The notes beneath the pieces are model-generated. The model was not told the DNA's origin. It was given only the letters and a program-made list of their open reading frames with translations, and ran no database searches. Made by a program: the position numbers and the translations under genes. From Bradyrhizobium jicamae (GTDB taxonomy: Bacteria; Pseudomonadota; Alphaproteobacteria; Rhizobiales; Xanthobacteraceae), in NCBI RefSeq assembly GCF_018130695.1, contig NZ_JAFCJX010000003.1, positions 186,001 to 250,000 on the forward strand: DNA of 64,000 nt, given 5' to 3'. This document shows, one piece after another, positions 27,267-35,764 of this stretch; the first letter of the stretch is position 1, and each line of letters opens with the position of its first letter.

Positions 27267-28253
27267 TTGCACATTCTGATTCTCGGTGCCGCCGGCATGG
27301 TCGGCCGCAAGCTGACGGAGCGCTTGCTGCGCGAGGGACGGCTGGGCAACCGCGACATCGGTCGCATGACGCTGCACGATGTGGTCGAGCCGGCCAGGCC
27401 GGCCGACGCCAAGATCCCCCTCAAGGTGATCGCCTCCGATTTCGCCGAGCCCGGCGCGGCGGCCACACTGATCGCCGAGCGGCCTGACGTGATCTTCCTG
27501 CTCGCCTCGATCGTTTCGGGCGAGGCGGAAGCCGATTTCGACAAGGGCTACCGGATCAACCTCGACGGCACGCGCTACATGATCGACGCGATCCGCACGG
27601 CCGGTGGCGGCTACAAGCCGCGGCTGGTGTTTACGTCCTCGATCGCGGTGTTCGGCGCGCCATTCCCCGAGAAGATCGGCGACGAGTTCTTCCACACGCC
27701 GCTGACCAGCTACGGCACCCAGAAGTCGATCTGCGAGCTGCTGATCAACGACTACACCCGCCGCGGCTTCTTCGACGGCATTTCGATCCGCCTGCCGACG
27801 ATCTGCGTGCGGCCGGGCAAGCCGAACAAGGCGGCTTCCGGCTTCTTCTCCAATATCCTCCGCGAGCCGCTGGCGGGTGAGGAGGCGATCCTGCCGGTCT
27901 CCGAGGACGTCCGGCACTGGCATGCCTCGCCGCGCTCGGCGGTGGGCTTCCTGATCCACGCCGGCACCATGGACCTCAACACGATGGGAGCGCGCCGCAA
28001 CGTCAGCATGCCCGGTCTCTCCGCCACTGTCGGCGAGCAGATCGCAGCGCTGGACCGCGTCGCCGGCAAGAACGTCGTTGCGCGCATCAAGCGTGTGCCC
28101 GATCCGACCATCATCGGCATCGTCGCCGGCTGGCCGCGTGATTTCGCGATGGAGCGCGCGCTCAAGCTCGGCTTCACCACGGCCGAGAAGACCTTTGACG
28201 ACATCATCCGGATTCACATCGAGGACGAGCTCGGCGGCAAGTTCGCCGCCTGA
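27267..28253 (+). CDS. DenD-like NAD-dependent sugar-acid dehydrogenase (extended SDR)
   Basis: This encodes 328 residues from a TTG start behind AGGAGT at good spacing. The Rossmann motif is ILGAAGMVGRKL (about 5-16), and the catalytic Ser and Tyr-x3-Lys are seen in FTSSIAVFG and SYGTQKSIC. The text RLPTICVRPGKPNKAASGFF and SEDVRHWHASPRSAVGFLIH is characteristic of the D-erythronate dehydrogenase (DenD) group of epimerase-like proteins. That group oxidises C2 of four-carbon acid sugars. No OtnK or OtnC partner is present here, so the substrate may be another aldonate. It is 42 bp after permease 2. Confidence 0.85.
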   Translation: MHILILGAAGMVGRKLTERLLREGRLGNRDIGRMTLHDVVEPARPADAKIPLKVIASDFAEPGAAATLIAERPDVIFLLASIVSGEAEADFDKGYRINLDGTRYMIDAIRTAGGGYKPRLVFTSSIAVFGAPFPEKIGDEFFHTPLTSYGTQKSICELLINDYTRRGFFDGISIRLPTICVRPGKPNKAASGFFSNILREPLAGEEAILPVSEDVRHWHASPRSAVGFLIHAGTMDLNTMGARRNVSMPGLSATVGEQIAALDRVAGKNVVARIKRVPDPTIIGIVAGWPRDFAMERALKLGFTTAEKTFDDIIRIHIEDELGGKFAA

Positions 28254-28274
28254 GTTCCAGCTTCTTTTTTTGAC

Positions 28275-28318
28275 GCGTTTTCTTCACGCGAACCGGTGTC
28301 CACTTCGCTTGAAAACGC
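28275..28318. repeat. Short intergenic repeat with dyad
   Basis: GCGTTTTC (28275-28282) pairs with GAAAACGC (28311-28318) around CTTCACGCGAACCGGTGTCC. This unit resembles one of the dispersed intergenic repeats of Bradyrhizobium genomes (from memory). It lies in the 87-bp gap before the kinase start. Confidence 0.6.
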
Positions 28319-28340
28319 TCTAATCCAGGACGCGGTGGTG

Positions 28341-29303
28341 ATGATGACGCGGGTCGCCTGTATCGGCGAATGCATGATCGAGCTGCGCCAGGCCCAGGGG
28401 GGTGGGCAGGGCGGCAGCCTGTATTCGCGCGGCTGGGGCGGCGACACCCTCAACACCGCGCTCTACATGTCGAGGCTCGGCGCCGACGTCGACTACGTCA
28501 CCGCGCTCGGTGACGACGCGCTGAGCGACGAGATGATCGCGGGCTGGGCGGCCGAGGGCATCGGTACCAAGCGCGTGGCGCGGCTGCCCGGCAAGCTGCC
28601 GGGCCTCTACATGATCCAGACCGACGACAAGGGCGAGCGGCGCTTCTTCCACTGGCGCGACAGTGCGGCAGCCCGCAGCATGATGGATCTGCCCGAGACC
28701 GACGACATCCTCAACTCGCTCGGCAGTTACGATCTCGTCTATCTCTCGGCGATCACGCTCTCGATCCTGACCGACGACGGCCGCGCTCGCCTGATCGCTG
28801 CGCTCAAGCGCGCGCGTTTGCTCGGCACGCGCTTTGCGTTCGACACCAATTTCCGCGCCCGCGGCTGGCCGGACCTCGCGGTTGCGCGCCGTGTCTTCAG
28901 CTCTGCGTTCGAAGCTGCTGACATCGTGCTGGCCTCGACCGAGGATCTGCTGCCGCTCTATCCCGATGAAAGCAACGAGACGCTGCTTGCCGGGATATCG
29001 ACCCCCGAAGTGGTGCTCAAGCTTTCCGAGCCGACCTGCATTCTCCGTCATCTCGGCGGTTCGGCCGAGGTGAGGGCGGAGCCCCTGACCAAGCCCGTCG
29101 TCGACACCACCGCGGCCGGCGACAGTTTCGCCGCGGCCTATCTCGCAGCCCGCCTCGGCGGTGCGGAGCCGGAGGAGGCGGCGCGCGCCGGCCATCGTCT
29201 CGCCGGCGTCGTCGTGAGTTATCCCGGTGCGATCATTCCACGCTACGCCATGCCGCCCAAGAAGGCGGCGCGCTCTTCAACCTCCCGCAAGGCTTCTCAA
29301 TAA
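28341..29303 (+). CDS. PfkB-family 2-keto-3-deoxygluconate-type kinase
   Basis: This encodes 320 residues from the paired ATGATG at 28341 (MMTRVACIGECMIELRQ). Open sequence further upstream is inside a repeat. The N-terminal GG motif region (WGGDTLNTALYMSRLGADVD) and the C-terminal PfkB signature with the catalytic Asp (VDTTAAGDSFAAAYLAARLGG) are intact. Order and spacing match KdgK. It would phosphorylate the 2-keto-3-deoxy acid made by the dehydratase at 19311-21158. The product is then cleaved by the aldolase 9 bp downstream, giving a complete phosphorylative route within this locus. Confidence 0.88.
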   Translation: MMTRVACIGECMIELRQAQGGGQGGSLYSRGWGGDTLNTALYMSRLGADVDYVTALGDDALSDEMIAGWAAEGIGTKRVARLPGKLPGLYMIQTDDKGERRFFHWRDSAAARSMMDLPETDDILNSLGSYDLVYLSAITLSILTDDGRARLIAALKRARLLGTRFAFDTNFRARGWPDLAVARRVFSSAFEAADIVLASTEDLLPLYPDESNETLLAGISTPEVVLKLSEPTCILRHLGGSAEVRAEPLTKPVVDTTAAGDSFAAAYLAARLGGAEPEEAARAGHRLAGVVVSYPGAIIPRYAMPPKKAARSSTSRKASQ

Positions 29304-29312
29304 GGCTTCCCA

Positions 29313-29963
29313 ATGACGACGACATCGAAACAGGACCAGATGGCCGCGCTGATCCGGCAGGCGACCGTGATTCCGGTGCTGACCATCGAGAAGCTCGAGC
29401 ATGCGGTGCCGCTGGCGAAGGCGCTGGTCGCCGGCGGGGTGAAAACGCTCGAGGTGACGCTGCGCACGGCGGTCGCGATCGATGCCGCGAAGGCGATCAT
29501 GGCCGAGGTGCCCGACGCCATCGTCGGCATCGGCACCATCCTCAATGGCGACGATCTCGCCCGCGCCGAGGCGCTCGGCGTCAAGTTCGGCATCAGCCCG
29601 GGCGCGACGCCGGAGTTGCTGAAGGCTGCCGCCGCCAGCAAGCTGCCGTTCGCGCCGGGCATCGCCACGGCGTCTGAGCTGATGCAGGCGCTGGCGCACG
29701 GTCTTGACGTGGTCAAATTCTTCCCGGCCGAGCAGGCCGGCGGTATCAAGGCACTGCGGGCGCTGGCTGGGCCGTTCCCGAACGTCCGGGTCTGCCCGAC
29801 CGGCGGCATCGGGGAAAACAACGCCGCGACCTGGCTTGCCGAGCCCAACGTGCTGGCGGTCGGCGGTTCCTGGCTGTGCCCGACGGCGGAGATCCGATCC
29901 GGCAATTGGGACGGCATAACAGCCATTTGCGCGCGCACGATGAAATCGCTGAAAGCCGCTTGA
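29313..29963 (+). CDS. eda: KDPG/KHG aldolase (Eda family)
   Basis: This 216-residue class I aldolase has the catalytic Glu in KTLEVTLRT (about 44-52), the substrate motif in GIGTILNGDD, and the Schiff-base Lys in DVVKFFPAEQAGG (about 131-143). PTGGIGENN forms the phosphate-binding loop. It splits 2-keto-3-deoxy-6-phosphogluconate (or the related galactonate form, or 4-hydroxy-2-oxoglutarate) to pyruvate plus an aldehyde. It is the last gene of the plus-strand sugar-acid unit. Size and motifs are normal. Confidence 0.93.
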   Translation: MTTTSKQDQMAALIRQATVIPVLTIEKLEHAVPLAKALVAGGVKTLEVTLRTAVAIDAAKAIMAEVPDAIVGIGTILNGDDLARAEALGVKFGISPGATPELLKAAAASKLPFAPGIATASELMQALAHGLDVVKFFPAEQAGGIKALRALAGPFPNVRVCPTGGIGENNAATWLAEPNVLAVGGSWLCPTAEIRSGNWDGITAICARTMKSLKAA

Positions 29964-30007
29964 AGATGGGTTACATAACTCCCTGAAACAGGATCAGGGA
30001 GAAGATC

Positions 30008-31177
30008 ATGACTGCCAGCATCGTCGGTTGGGCGCATACGCCGTTTGGCAAATTCGACGCGGAGACGGTTGAGAGCCTGGTGGTGAAGGTCGCCACCGAG
30101 GCGCTGGCGGACGCCGGCATTTCCGCCGCCGACGTCGACGAGATCATGCTCGGCCATTTCAACGCCGGCTTCTCGCAGCAGGATTTCACCGCCTCGCTGG
30201 TGCTGCAGGCCGATCCGGCGCTGCGCTTCAAACCGGCGACCCGCGTCGAGAACGCCTGCGCCACGGGATCTGCCGCCGTGCATCAGGGCATCCGCGCCAT
30301 CGAGGTCGGCGCTGCCAAGTTCGTGCTCGTCGTCGGCGTCGAGCAGATGACGCGCACGCCGGGCCCGGAGATCGGCAAGAACCTCTTGAAAGCATCTTAT
30401 CTGCCCGAGGACGGCGACACCGTCGGCGGCTTCGCCGGCGTGTTCGGCAAGATCGCGCAGGCCTATTTCCAGAAATACGGCGACCAGTCCGATGCGCTGG
30501 CGATGATCGCCGCCAAGAACCACAAGAACGGCGTTGCCAATCCCTTTGCCCAGATGCGCAAGGACTTCGGCTTCGAGTTCTGCCGCGCCGAGAGCGAGAA
30601 GAACCCGTTCGTCGCCGGTCCCTTGAAGCGCACCGACTGCTCGCTGGTGTCCGATGGTGCCGCAGCACTCGTGCTGACCGATGCCGAGACCGCCAAGTCC
30701 ATGGGCAAGGCGGTCAATGTCCGCGCCACCGCGCATGCGCAGGATTTCCTGCCGATGTCGAAGCGCGATATCCTGCAGTTCGAAGGCTGCACCACCGCGT
30801 GGCAGAAGGCGCTGCAGAAGGGCGGCCTGCAGCTCTCTGATCTCTCCTTTGTCGAGACCCACGACTGCTTCACCGTCGCCGAGCTGATCGAATATGAAGC
30901 GATGGGCCTGACGCCGAAGGGACAGGGCGCGCGCGCGATCATGGAAGGCTGGACCCAGAAGGACGGCAAGCTGCCGGTCAATCCGTCCGGCGGCCTGAAG
31001 GCCAAGGGCCACCCGATCGGCGCCACCGGCGTCTCCATGCATGTGATGACCGCGATGCAGCTCGCCGGCCAGGCGCCCGAGGGCATGCAGCTGAAGAGCG
31101 CGCAGATCGGCGGCATCTTCAACATGGGCGGCGCCGCAGTCGCCAACTACGTGTCGATCCTGGAGCCTGCGAAGTAG
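30008..31177 (+). CDS. Thiolase-family acetyltransferase (SCP2-thiolase-like)
   Basis: This 389-residue protein keeps the catalytic set: nucleophilic Cys84 in RVENACATGSAAV, the HDC motif in ETHDCFTVAELIEYEAMGL, and the His of GGLKAKGHPIGATG. The text is closer to SCP-x/archaeal-type thiolases than to biosynthetic PhaA. It should cleave or form 3-ketoacyl-CoA. It is first in a plus-strand series with a CoA-transferase, acyl-CoA dehydrogenase and a second thiolase-fold protein, suggesting CoA-ester degradation. A 239-bp repeat-bearing gap separates it from the next gene. Confidence 0.9.
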   Translation: MTASIVGWAHTPFGKFDAETVESLVVKVATEALADAGISAADVDEIMLGHFNAGFSQQDFTASLVLQADPALRFKPATRVENACATGSAAVHQGIRAIEVGAAKFVLVVGVEQMTRTPGPEIGKNLLKASYLPEDGDTVGGFAGVFGKIAQAYFQKYGDQSDALAMIAAKNHKNGVANPFAQMRKDFGFEFCRAESEKNPFVAGPLKRTDCSLVSDGAAALVLTDAETAKSMGKAVNVRATAHAQDFLPMSKRDILQFEGCTTAWQKALQKGGLQLSDLSFVETHDCFTVAELIEYEAMGLTPKGQGARAIMEGWTQKDGKLPVNPSGGLKAKGHPIGATGVSMHVMTAMQLAGQAPEGMQLKSAQIGGIFNMGGAAVANYVSILEPAK

Positions 31178-31205
31178 GCGCGAGGCGCGACGACCGACGC
31201 GGTGC

Positions 31206-31295
31206 TAGGGTGGGCAAAGGCGCGAAGCGCCGTGCCCACCTTTCTCGGCGTGCTCGCGATGGTGGGCACGTCGCTTCGCTCCTTTGCCTACCCTA
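31206..31295. repeat. Intergenic inverted repeat
   Basis: TAGGGTGGGCAAAGG (31206-31220) and CCTTTGCCTACCCTA (31281-31295) are complementary but for one base, with a second GGTGGGCA-type dyad inside. It lies between the thiolase and CoA-transferase genes and fills most of that 239-bp gap. It resembles a common Bradyrhizobium intergenic repeat (from memory). Confidence 0.7.
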
Positions 31296-31416
31296 CGGGA
31301 TTTGCGCGCGCCGCAGCGTCACGCATACGCCCATACGCCGGGCGCCGCTTGATCTCGGCAAAATCCTCCCGTTACTTGGTTTCAAGTAAGTAACATATCC
31401 GGGAGCGAACAGGACG

Positions 31417-32613
31417 ATGGGACCACTTGAGGGCATCAAGGTCGTCGACATGACGACCGTGCTGATGGGACCCTATGCCACCCAGATGCTCGGCGACTAC
31501 GGCGCCGACGTCATCAAGGTGGAGTCGCTCGACGGCGACGTGACGCGGCAGATCGGCCCGACGCGGCACCCTGGCATGGGGCCTGTGTTCCTCAACACCA
31601 ACCGCAGCAAGCGCTCGATCTGTCTCGATCTGAAGAAGCCGGCCGGCCGCGAGGCCGTGCTGCGGCTGATCGCGAATGCCGATGTGCTGGTCTACAATGT
31701 CCGCCCGCAGGCGATGGCGCGGCTGCAACTCGGCTATGACGTGGTCTCGAAGATCAATCCGCGGCTGATCTATGCCGGGGTGTTCGGCTTCGGCCAGGAG
31801 GGGCCCTATGCCGCAAAACCCGCCTATGACGATCTGATCCAGGGTGCCACCGCGCTGCCGGCGCTGATGGCGCAGACGAGTGACGGCGTGCCGCGCTATG
31901 TGCCGAACGCACTGGTCGATCGCATCGTCGGCCTCACCGCTGTCGGCGCGATCTGCGCCAGCCTCGTGCATCGCGACAGGACCGGGCAGGGCCAGCGCGT
32001 CGACATCCCCATGTTCGAGACCATGGCGGGCTTCGTGATGGGCGACCACATGGGCGGCCTCACCTACGATCCGCCGCTCGACAAGGGCGGCTACGCCCGC
32101 CATCTCTCGCCGGACCGGCGGCCCTACAAGACCTCGGACGGCTACATCTGCGTGATCGTCTACAACGACAAGCAGTGGGCGAACTTCTTCGACGCGACCG
32201 GCCGCGACGATCTCCGCAGCCATCCGAAGTTTGCGACATTCGCCGGCCGCGCCAATAATATCGATACCGTCTATGCCGAGCTTGCGCGCATCCTGCAGAC
32301 CAAGAGCACGGCGGAATGGAGCGCGATCCTGGAGAAGGCCGACGTGCCGGTCATGCCGATGCATGATCTCGAAAGCCTGCTGGAAGATCCGCATATCGTC
32401 GCGACCGATGTGTTTCCCGTCACCGATCATCCGACCGAGGGCCGCATCCGCAACATGAAGGTGTCGGCGCGCTGGTCGGAGACCAAGGCCGAACCTCAGC
32501 GGCTGGCACCGCGCCTCGGCGAGCACAGCGAGCCGATCCTGCTTGAGGCCGGCTACTCGCCCGACGAAATTGCCGAGATGCTGCGCGACGGCGTCACCAA
32601 AACGCCTACCTGA
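31417..32613 (+). CDS. CaiB/BaiF family acyl-CoA transferase
   Basis: This 398-residue class III CoA-transferase starts MGPLEGIKVVDMTTVLMGPY, with the usual GADVIKVE motif (about 28-36) and LNTNRSKRSICLDLK. The family's nucleophilic Asp is probably the one in NALVDRIVGLTAVG. It moves CoA between carboxylic acids without ATP. Together with the acyl-CoA dehydrogenase 10 bp downstream it forms a common activation-then-oxidation pair. The acid substrate is unknown. Length is normal. Confidence 0.92.
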   Translation: MGPLEGIKVVDMTTVLMGPYATQMLGDYGADVIKVESLDGDVTRQIGPTRHPGMGPVFLNTNRSKRSICLDLKKPAGREAVLRLIANADVLVYNVRPQAMARLQLGYDVVSKINPRLIYAGVFGFGQEGPYAAKPAYDDLIQGATALPALMAQTSDGVPRYVPNALVDRIVGLTAVGAICASLVHRDRTGQGQRVDIPMFETMAGFVMGDHMGGLTYDPPLDKGGYARHLSPDRRPYKTSDGYICVIVYNDKQWANFFDATGRDDLRSHPKFATFAGRANNIDTVYAELARILQTKSTAEWSAILEKADVPVMPMHDLESLLEDPHIVATDVFPVTDHPTEGRIRNMKVSARWSETKAEPQRLAPRLGEHSEPILLEAGYSPDEIAEMLRDGVTKTPT

Positions 32614-32623
32614 GGATATGCCG

Positions 32624-33790
32624 ATGGATTTCGCACTCTCCGCCAACCAGGAATCGATCCGCGATGCCATCGCCAAGATTTGCTCGCGCTTCGACGACGC
32701 CTACTGGCTGAAGAAGGACAAGGAGGGCGGTTTCCCTTCCGACTTCCACCGCGCGCTGGCCGATGCCGGCTGGCTCGGCATCTGCATCCCCGAGGAATAT
32801 GGCGGCTCCGGCCTCGGGATCACCGACGCTGCGATCATGATGCGCACGATCGCGGAATCCGGTGCCGGCATGTCCGGCGCGTCGGCCGTGCATATGAACG
32901 TGTTCGGGCTCAACCCCGTCGCCGTGTTCGGCACCAAGGAACAGTGCCGGCGCATGCTGCCGCCGATCATCGACGGCCGTGACAAATCCTGCTTTGCCGT
33001 GACCGAGCCCAACACCGGCCTCAACACCACGCAGCTCAAGACCCGCGCGGTGCGGCAGGGCGACAAATACATCGTCAACGGCCAGAAGGTGTGGATCTCG
33101 ACCGCCCAAGTCGCCAACAAGATCCTGCTGCTGGCGCGCACCACGCCGCTGGAGGAGGTGCGCAGCCCGACCCACGGCTTAAGCCTGTTCTACACCGACT
33201 TCGACCGCAAGCGCGTCACCGTGCACGAGATCGAGAAGATGGGCCGCAAGCCGGTCGACTCCAACGAGCTGTTCTTCGAGAATTTCGAGATTCCGGTCGA
33301 GGACCGCATCGGCGAGGAAGGCCGCGGCTTCGAATACATCCTGCACGGCATGAACCCCGAGCGCATCCTGATTGCGGCCGAAGCCGTCGGTCTCGGCCAG
33401 GTCGCGCTGAAGCGGGCGTCCGAATACGCCAAAGGCCGCATCGTGTTCAACCGTCCGATCGGCATGAACCAGGCGATCCAGCATCCCTTGGCGAAGAGCT
33501 GGATGGAGCTCGAGGCTGCCTGGCTGATGGTGCTGCGTGCGGGGTGGCAATACGACCAGAACCTGCCATGCGGGCCTGCCGCCAACGCCGCAAAATATCT
33601 CGCGGCCGAAGCCGGCTTCCATGCCTGCGAGCAGGCGGTGATGACCCATGGCGGTTTCGGCTATGCCAAGGAATATCATGTGGAGCGCTACCTGCGGGAA
33701 TCGCTGATCCCGCGTATCGCGCCGATCAGCCCGCAGCTGATCCTCAGCTTCATCGGCGAGAAGGTGCTCGGCCTTCCGAAGTCGTACTGA
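32624..33790 (+). CDS. Acyl-CoA dehydrogenase
   Basis: This encodes 388 residues from the ATG at 32624. GAGG lies 8 nt before it, whereas the ATG at 32618 is too close to that site. The flavoprotein has the signature FAVTEPNTGLNTTQLKTRA and WISTAQVANKIL, the helical C-terminal domain, and the typical ending MTHGGFGYAKEYHVERYLRE. FAD-dependent alpha,beta-oxidation of an acyl-CoA is expected, with electrons passed to ETF. Its position between a CoA-transferase and the thiolase/DUF35 pair implies one catabolic operon. Chain-length preference is not deducible. Confidence 0.93.
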   Translation: MDFALSANQESIRDAIAKICSRFDDAYWLKKDKEGGFPSDFHRALADAGWLGICIPEEYGGSGLGITDAAIMMRTIAESGAGMSGASAVHMNVFGLNPVAVFGTKEQCRRMLPPIIDGRDKSCFAVTEPNTGLNTTQLKTRAVRQGDKYIVNGQKVWISTAQVANKILLLARTTPLEEVRSPTHGLSLFYTDFDRKRVTVHEIEKMGRKPVDSNELFFENFEIPVEDRIGEEGRGFEYILHGMNPERILIAAEAVGLGQVALKRASEYAKGRIVFNRPIGMNQAIQHPLAKSWMELEAAWLMVLRAGWQYDQNLPCGPAANAAKYLAAEAGFHACEQAVMTHGGFGYAKEYHVERYLRESLIPRIAPISPQLILSFIGEKVLGLPKSY

Positions 33791-33799
33791 GGAAACGCG

Positions 33800-34933
33800 A
33801 TGAGCTTCGTCACCGGCGTCGGCCTCACATCGTACGGAAAGCACGGAGGCTCGTCCTCGCTCGACCTGATGAGCAGGGCGGCCGAGCTTGCGATCGCGGA
33901 TGCCGGGCTGAAGCGAAGCGAGATCGACGGCGTGCTCTGCGGCTATTCCACCGTCTCGCCGCATATCATGCTGGCCACTGTCTTCGCCGAACACTTTGGC
34001 ATTCGTCCGTCCTATGCGCACGCCGTGCAGGTCGGCGGTGCCACGGGGCTCGCGATGACCATGCTGGCGCATCATCTGGTCGACGCCGGCATCGCAAAGC
34101 ATGTGCTCATTGTCGGCGGCGAGAACCGCCTGACCGGGCAGAGCCGCGATGCCTCGATCCAGGCGCTGGCGCAGGTCGGCCATCCCGACTACGAGGTGAC
34201 GCTGGGGCCGACCATTCCCGCCTATTACGGCCTGGTCGCAAGCCGCTACATGCATGAATACGGTGTCACCCAGGAAGACCTCGCCGAATTCGCCGTGCTG
34301 ATGCGCAAGCACGCGCTGAGCCATCCGGGTGCCCAATTCCACGAGCCGATCACCGTGGCCGATGTCATGGCGTCGAAGCCGGTGGCGATGCCGCTCAAAT
34401 TGCTCGACTGCTGCCCGGTGTCCGACGGTGGCGCCGCGTTCGTGATCAGCCGGGAGGCGACCAGCGAGCGCCGCGTCCGTGTACGTGGCTGCGCGCAGGC
34501 GCATACGCATCAGCATGTCACGGCAGCCCCGGCGCTCAGCGACCTCGGCGCGGAGATCTCCATCGCCAAGGCGAAGCAGGCATCAGGCCTTTCGATTTCG
34601 GACGTCTGCTACGCCGCTGTCTACGACAGCTTTACCATCACGCTGGCGATGCTGCTGGAAGACCTCGGCCTCGCCAAACGCGGCGAGGCGGCCGCGCGCG
34701 TGCGGGCCGGCTACTTCAATCAAGACGGCGAGATGCCGCTCAACACCCATGGCGGGCTGCTCAGCTACGGCCATTGCGGCGTCGGCGGCGCGATGGCGCA
34801 TCTGGTCGAGACGCATCTGCAGATGACGGGGCGCGCGGAAAACCGTCAGGTCCGCGACGCCTCGATCGCGCTGCTGCATGGCGACGGCGGCGTGCTGTCG
34901 TCGCATGTCAGCATGTTCCTGGAGCGCGTGTGA
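33800..34933 (+). CDS. Thiolase-fold protein lacking the nucleophilic Cys (Ltp2-like)
   Basis: This 377-residue thiolase-superfamily protein has Gly80 where thiolases have the reactive Cys (HAVQVGGATGLAM, compared with RVENACATGSAAV in the protein at 30008). The C-terminal loop is present in altered form (LLSYGHCGVGGAMAHLVE), and DSFTITL replaces HDCFT. Such Cys-less homologues paired with DUF35 proteins include the Ltp2/ChsH2 retro-aldolases of steroid side-chain degradation. Its stop overlaps the DUF35 start by one base, so the two probably form a complex. C-C bond cleavage by aldol chemistry rather than thiolysis is the favoured inference. Confidence 0.85.
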   Translation: MSFVTGVGLTSYGKHGGSSSLDLMSRAAELAIADAGLKRSEIDGVLCGYSTVSPHIMLATVFAEHFGIRPSYAHAVQVGGATGLAMTMLAHHLVDAGIAKHVLIVGGENRLTGQSRDASIQALAQVGHPDYEVTLGPTIPAYYGLVASRYMHEYGVTQEDLAEFAVLMRKHALSHPGAQFHEPITVADVMASKPVAMPLKLLDCCPVSDGGAAFVISREATSERRVRVRGCAQAHTHQHVTAAPALSDLGAEISIAKAKQASGLSISDVCYAAVYDSFTITLAMLLEDLGLAKRGEAAARVRAGYFNQDGEMPLNTHGGLLSYGHCGVGGAMAHLVETHLQMTGRAENRQVRDASIALLHGDGGVLSSHVSMFLERV

Positions 34934-35292
34934 TGACCGAAGAGATTGCCGACTGGACCAAGGGCGCTGAAGCCATCGTTTATCAAGGCTGCAAGACCTG
35001 CGGCGCGCGGCAATATTTCCGGCGCAGCTTTTGCGCGGCCTGCGGTTCGACGGAGCTCACCGAGAATCGCGCCAGCGGGGCAGGGAAGGTCTACGCGACA
35101 TCGCTGGTCTGCCGCGCCGCCACACCGGAGACGCGCGCGCATGTGCCGTACAACATCGTGCTGGTCGACACCGCCGAGGGATTTCGGATGATGGCCCATG
35201 GCGACAATGACCTCGCCATCGGCGACGAGGTCAACGCGCGCTTCACGCAGTTCGCGGGACGGCTGGTTCCCTATTTCGCAAAAGCGAAGTGA
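34933..35292 (+). CDS. Zn-ribbon/OB-fold (DUF35) partner of the thiolase-fold protein
   Basis: This encodes 119 residues from the ATG at 34933, overlapping the upstream stop (TGATG). A rubredoxin-like zinc ribbon CKTCGARQYFRRSFCAACGS (about 18-37) is followed by an OB-fold typical of ChsH2-type proteins (KVYATSLVCRAA, then VLVDTAEGFRMMAHG). DUF35 proteins bind acyl-CoA and hold thiolase-fold partners in active complexes. One-to-one pairing with the Cys-less thiolase supports that role here. It ends the cluster; the next 470 bp hold repeats and a tiny ORF on the other strand. Confidence 0.9.
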   Translation: MTEEIADWTKGAEAIVYQGCKTCGARQYFRRSFCAACGSTELTENRASGAGKVYATSLVCRAATPETRAHVPYNIVLVDTAEGFRMMAHGDNDLAIGDEVNARFTQFAGRLVPYFAKAK

Positions 35293-35377
35293 GGGGCCTG
35301 ACGAGAGTCCGGTACGCTGAACCTGCCCCCCGGACTTTTCGCTTCGGCCCCTCAAGCTGCGGAGTTCTCTTGTTTGA

Positions 35378-35423
35378 GCATGATCTTGTCGGAAAAACCG
35401 CTACACACTTTTCCAGATCATGC
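35378..35423. repeat. Dispersed palindromic repeat (second copy)
   Basis: GCATGATC (35378-35385) and GATCATGC (35416-35423) bracket a core nearly identical to 15736-15780 (CGGAAAACCGCT-type centre, ACTTTTCC). The two copies show it is dispersed. It ends one base before the stop codon of the 33-residue ORF on the minus strand. Confidence 0.8.
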
Positions 35424-35424
35424 T

Positions 35425-35526
35425 TTAGTGCCAGTAGAAGATGACGCTGGCGATGACGAGCATTGCCGTCACCGCCAGCATTTGCGCAAGCGCCTCCGAG
35501 GCCGCCCTCTTGGTGGCTTCCTTCAT
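35425..35526 (-). CDS. 33-residue single-helix membrane protein (candidate)
   Basis: The minus-strand ORF has an ATG at 35526, a strong AGGGAGAA site 6 nt before it, and a TAA at 35427-35425. The product starts MKEATKRAASEALAQ and continues as one hydrophobic helix (MLAVTAMLVIASVIFYW, then H). An amphipathic basic start plus a single transmembrane segment is the classic bacterial small membrane protein design. No homologue is known to me. Ribosome site, clean helix and stop support it; the short length is the main doubt. The neighbouring palindromic repeat touches its 3' end. Confidence 0.55.
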   Translation of the reverse strand: MKEATKRAASEALAQMLAVTAMLVIASVIFYWH

Positions 35527-35609
35527 GCGTTCTCCCTAGACCTCGGGCGTGACTCATCGCTGCGCGAACCGCGCGCAAGACGGCCAGATTTTGTACTCGG
35601 AACACCCCG

Positions 35610-35655
35610 CGTCGAGTATTCGCTTTGATGAGTCCCCACTCGGCGAATATCGACG
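35610..35655. promoter_or_regulatory. Imperfect inverted repeat upstream of the CMD-family gene
   Basis: CGTCGAGTATTCGC (35610-35623) faces GCGAATATCGACG (35643-35655), complementary except for one extra base, over a 19-nt spacer. It lies 110 bp before the carboxymuconolactone-decarboxylase-family gene. It could be a regulator site or an RNA hairpin. Confidence 0.35.
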
Positions 35656-35764
35656 CTGTCAGTCTGTACATCATTGCGGCGGCAATTTGACTCGGCCGTG
35701 TTGCTCCCGCGACGGGGCGGGACTAGTGTCGGTGGAACCCCCGAGAAGCGATCAAGGTGAGGCA

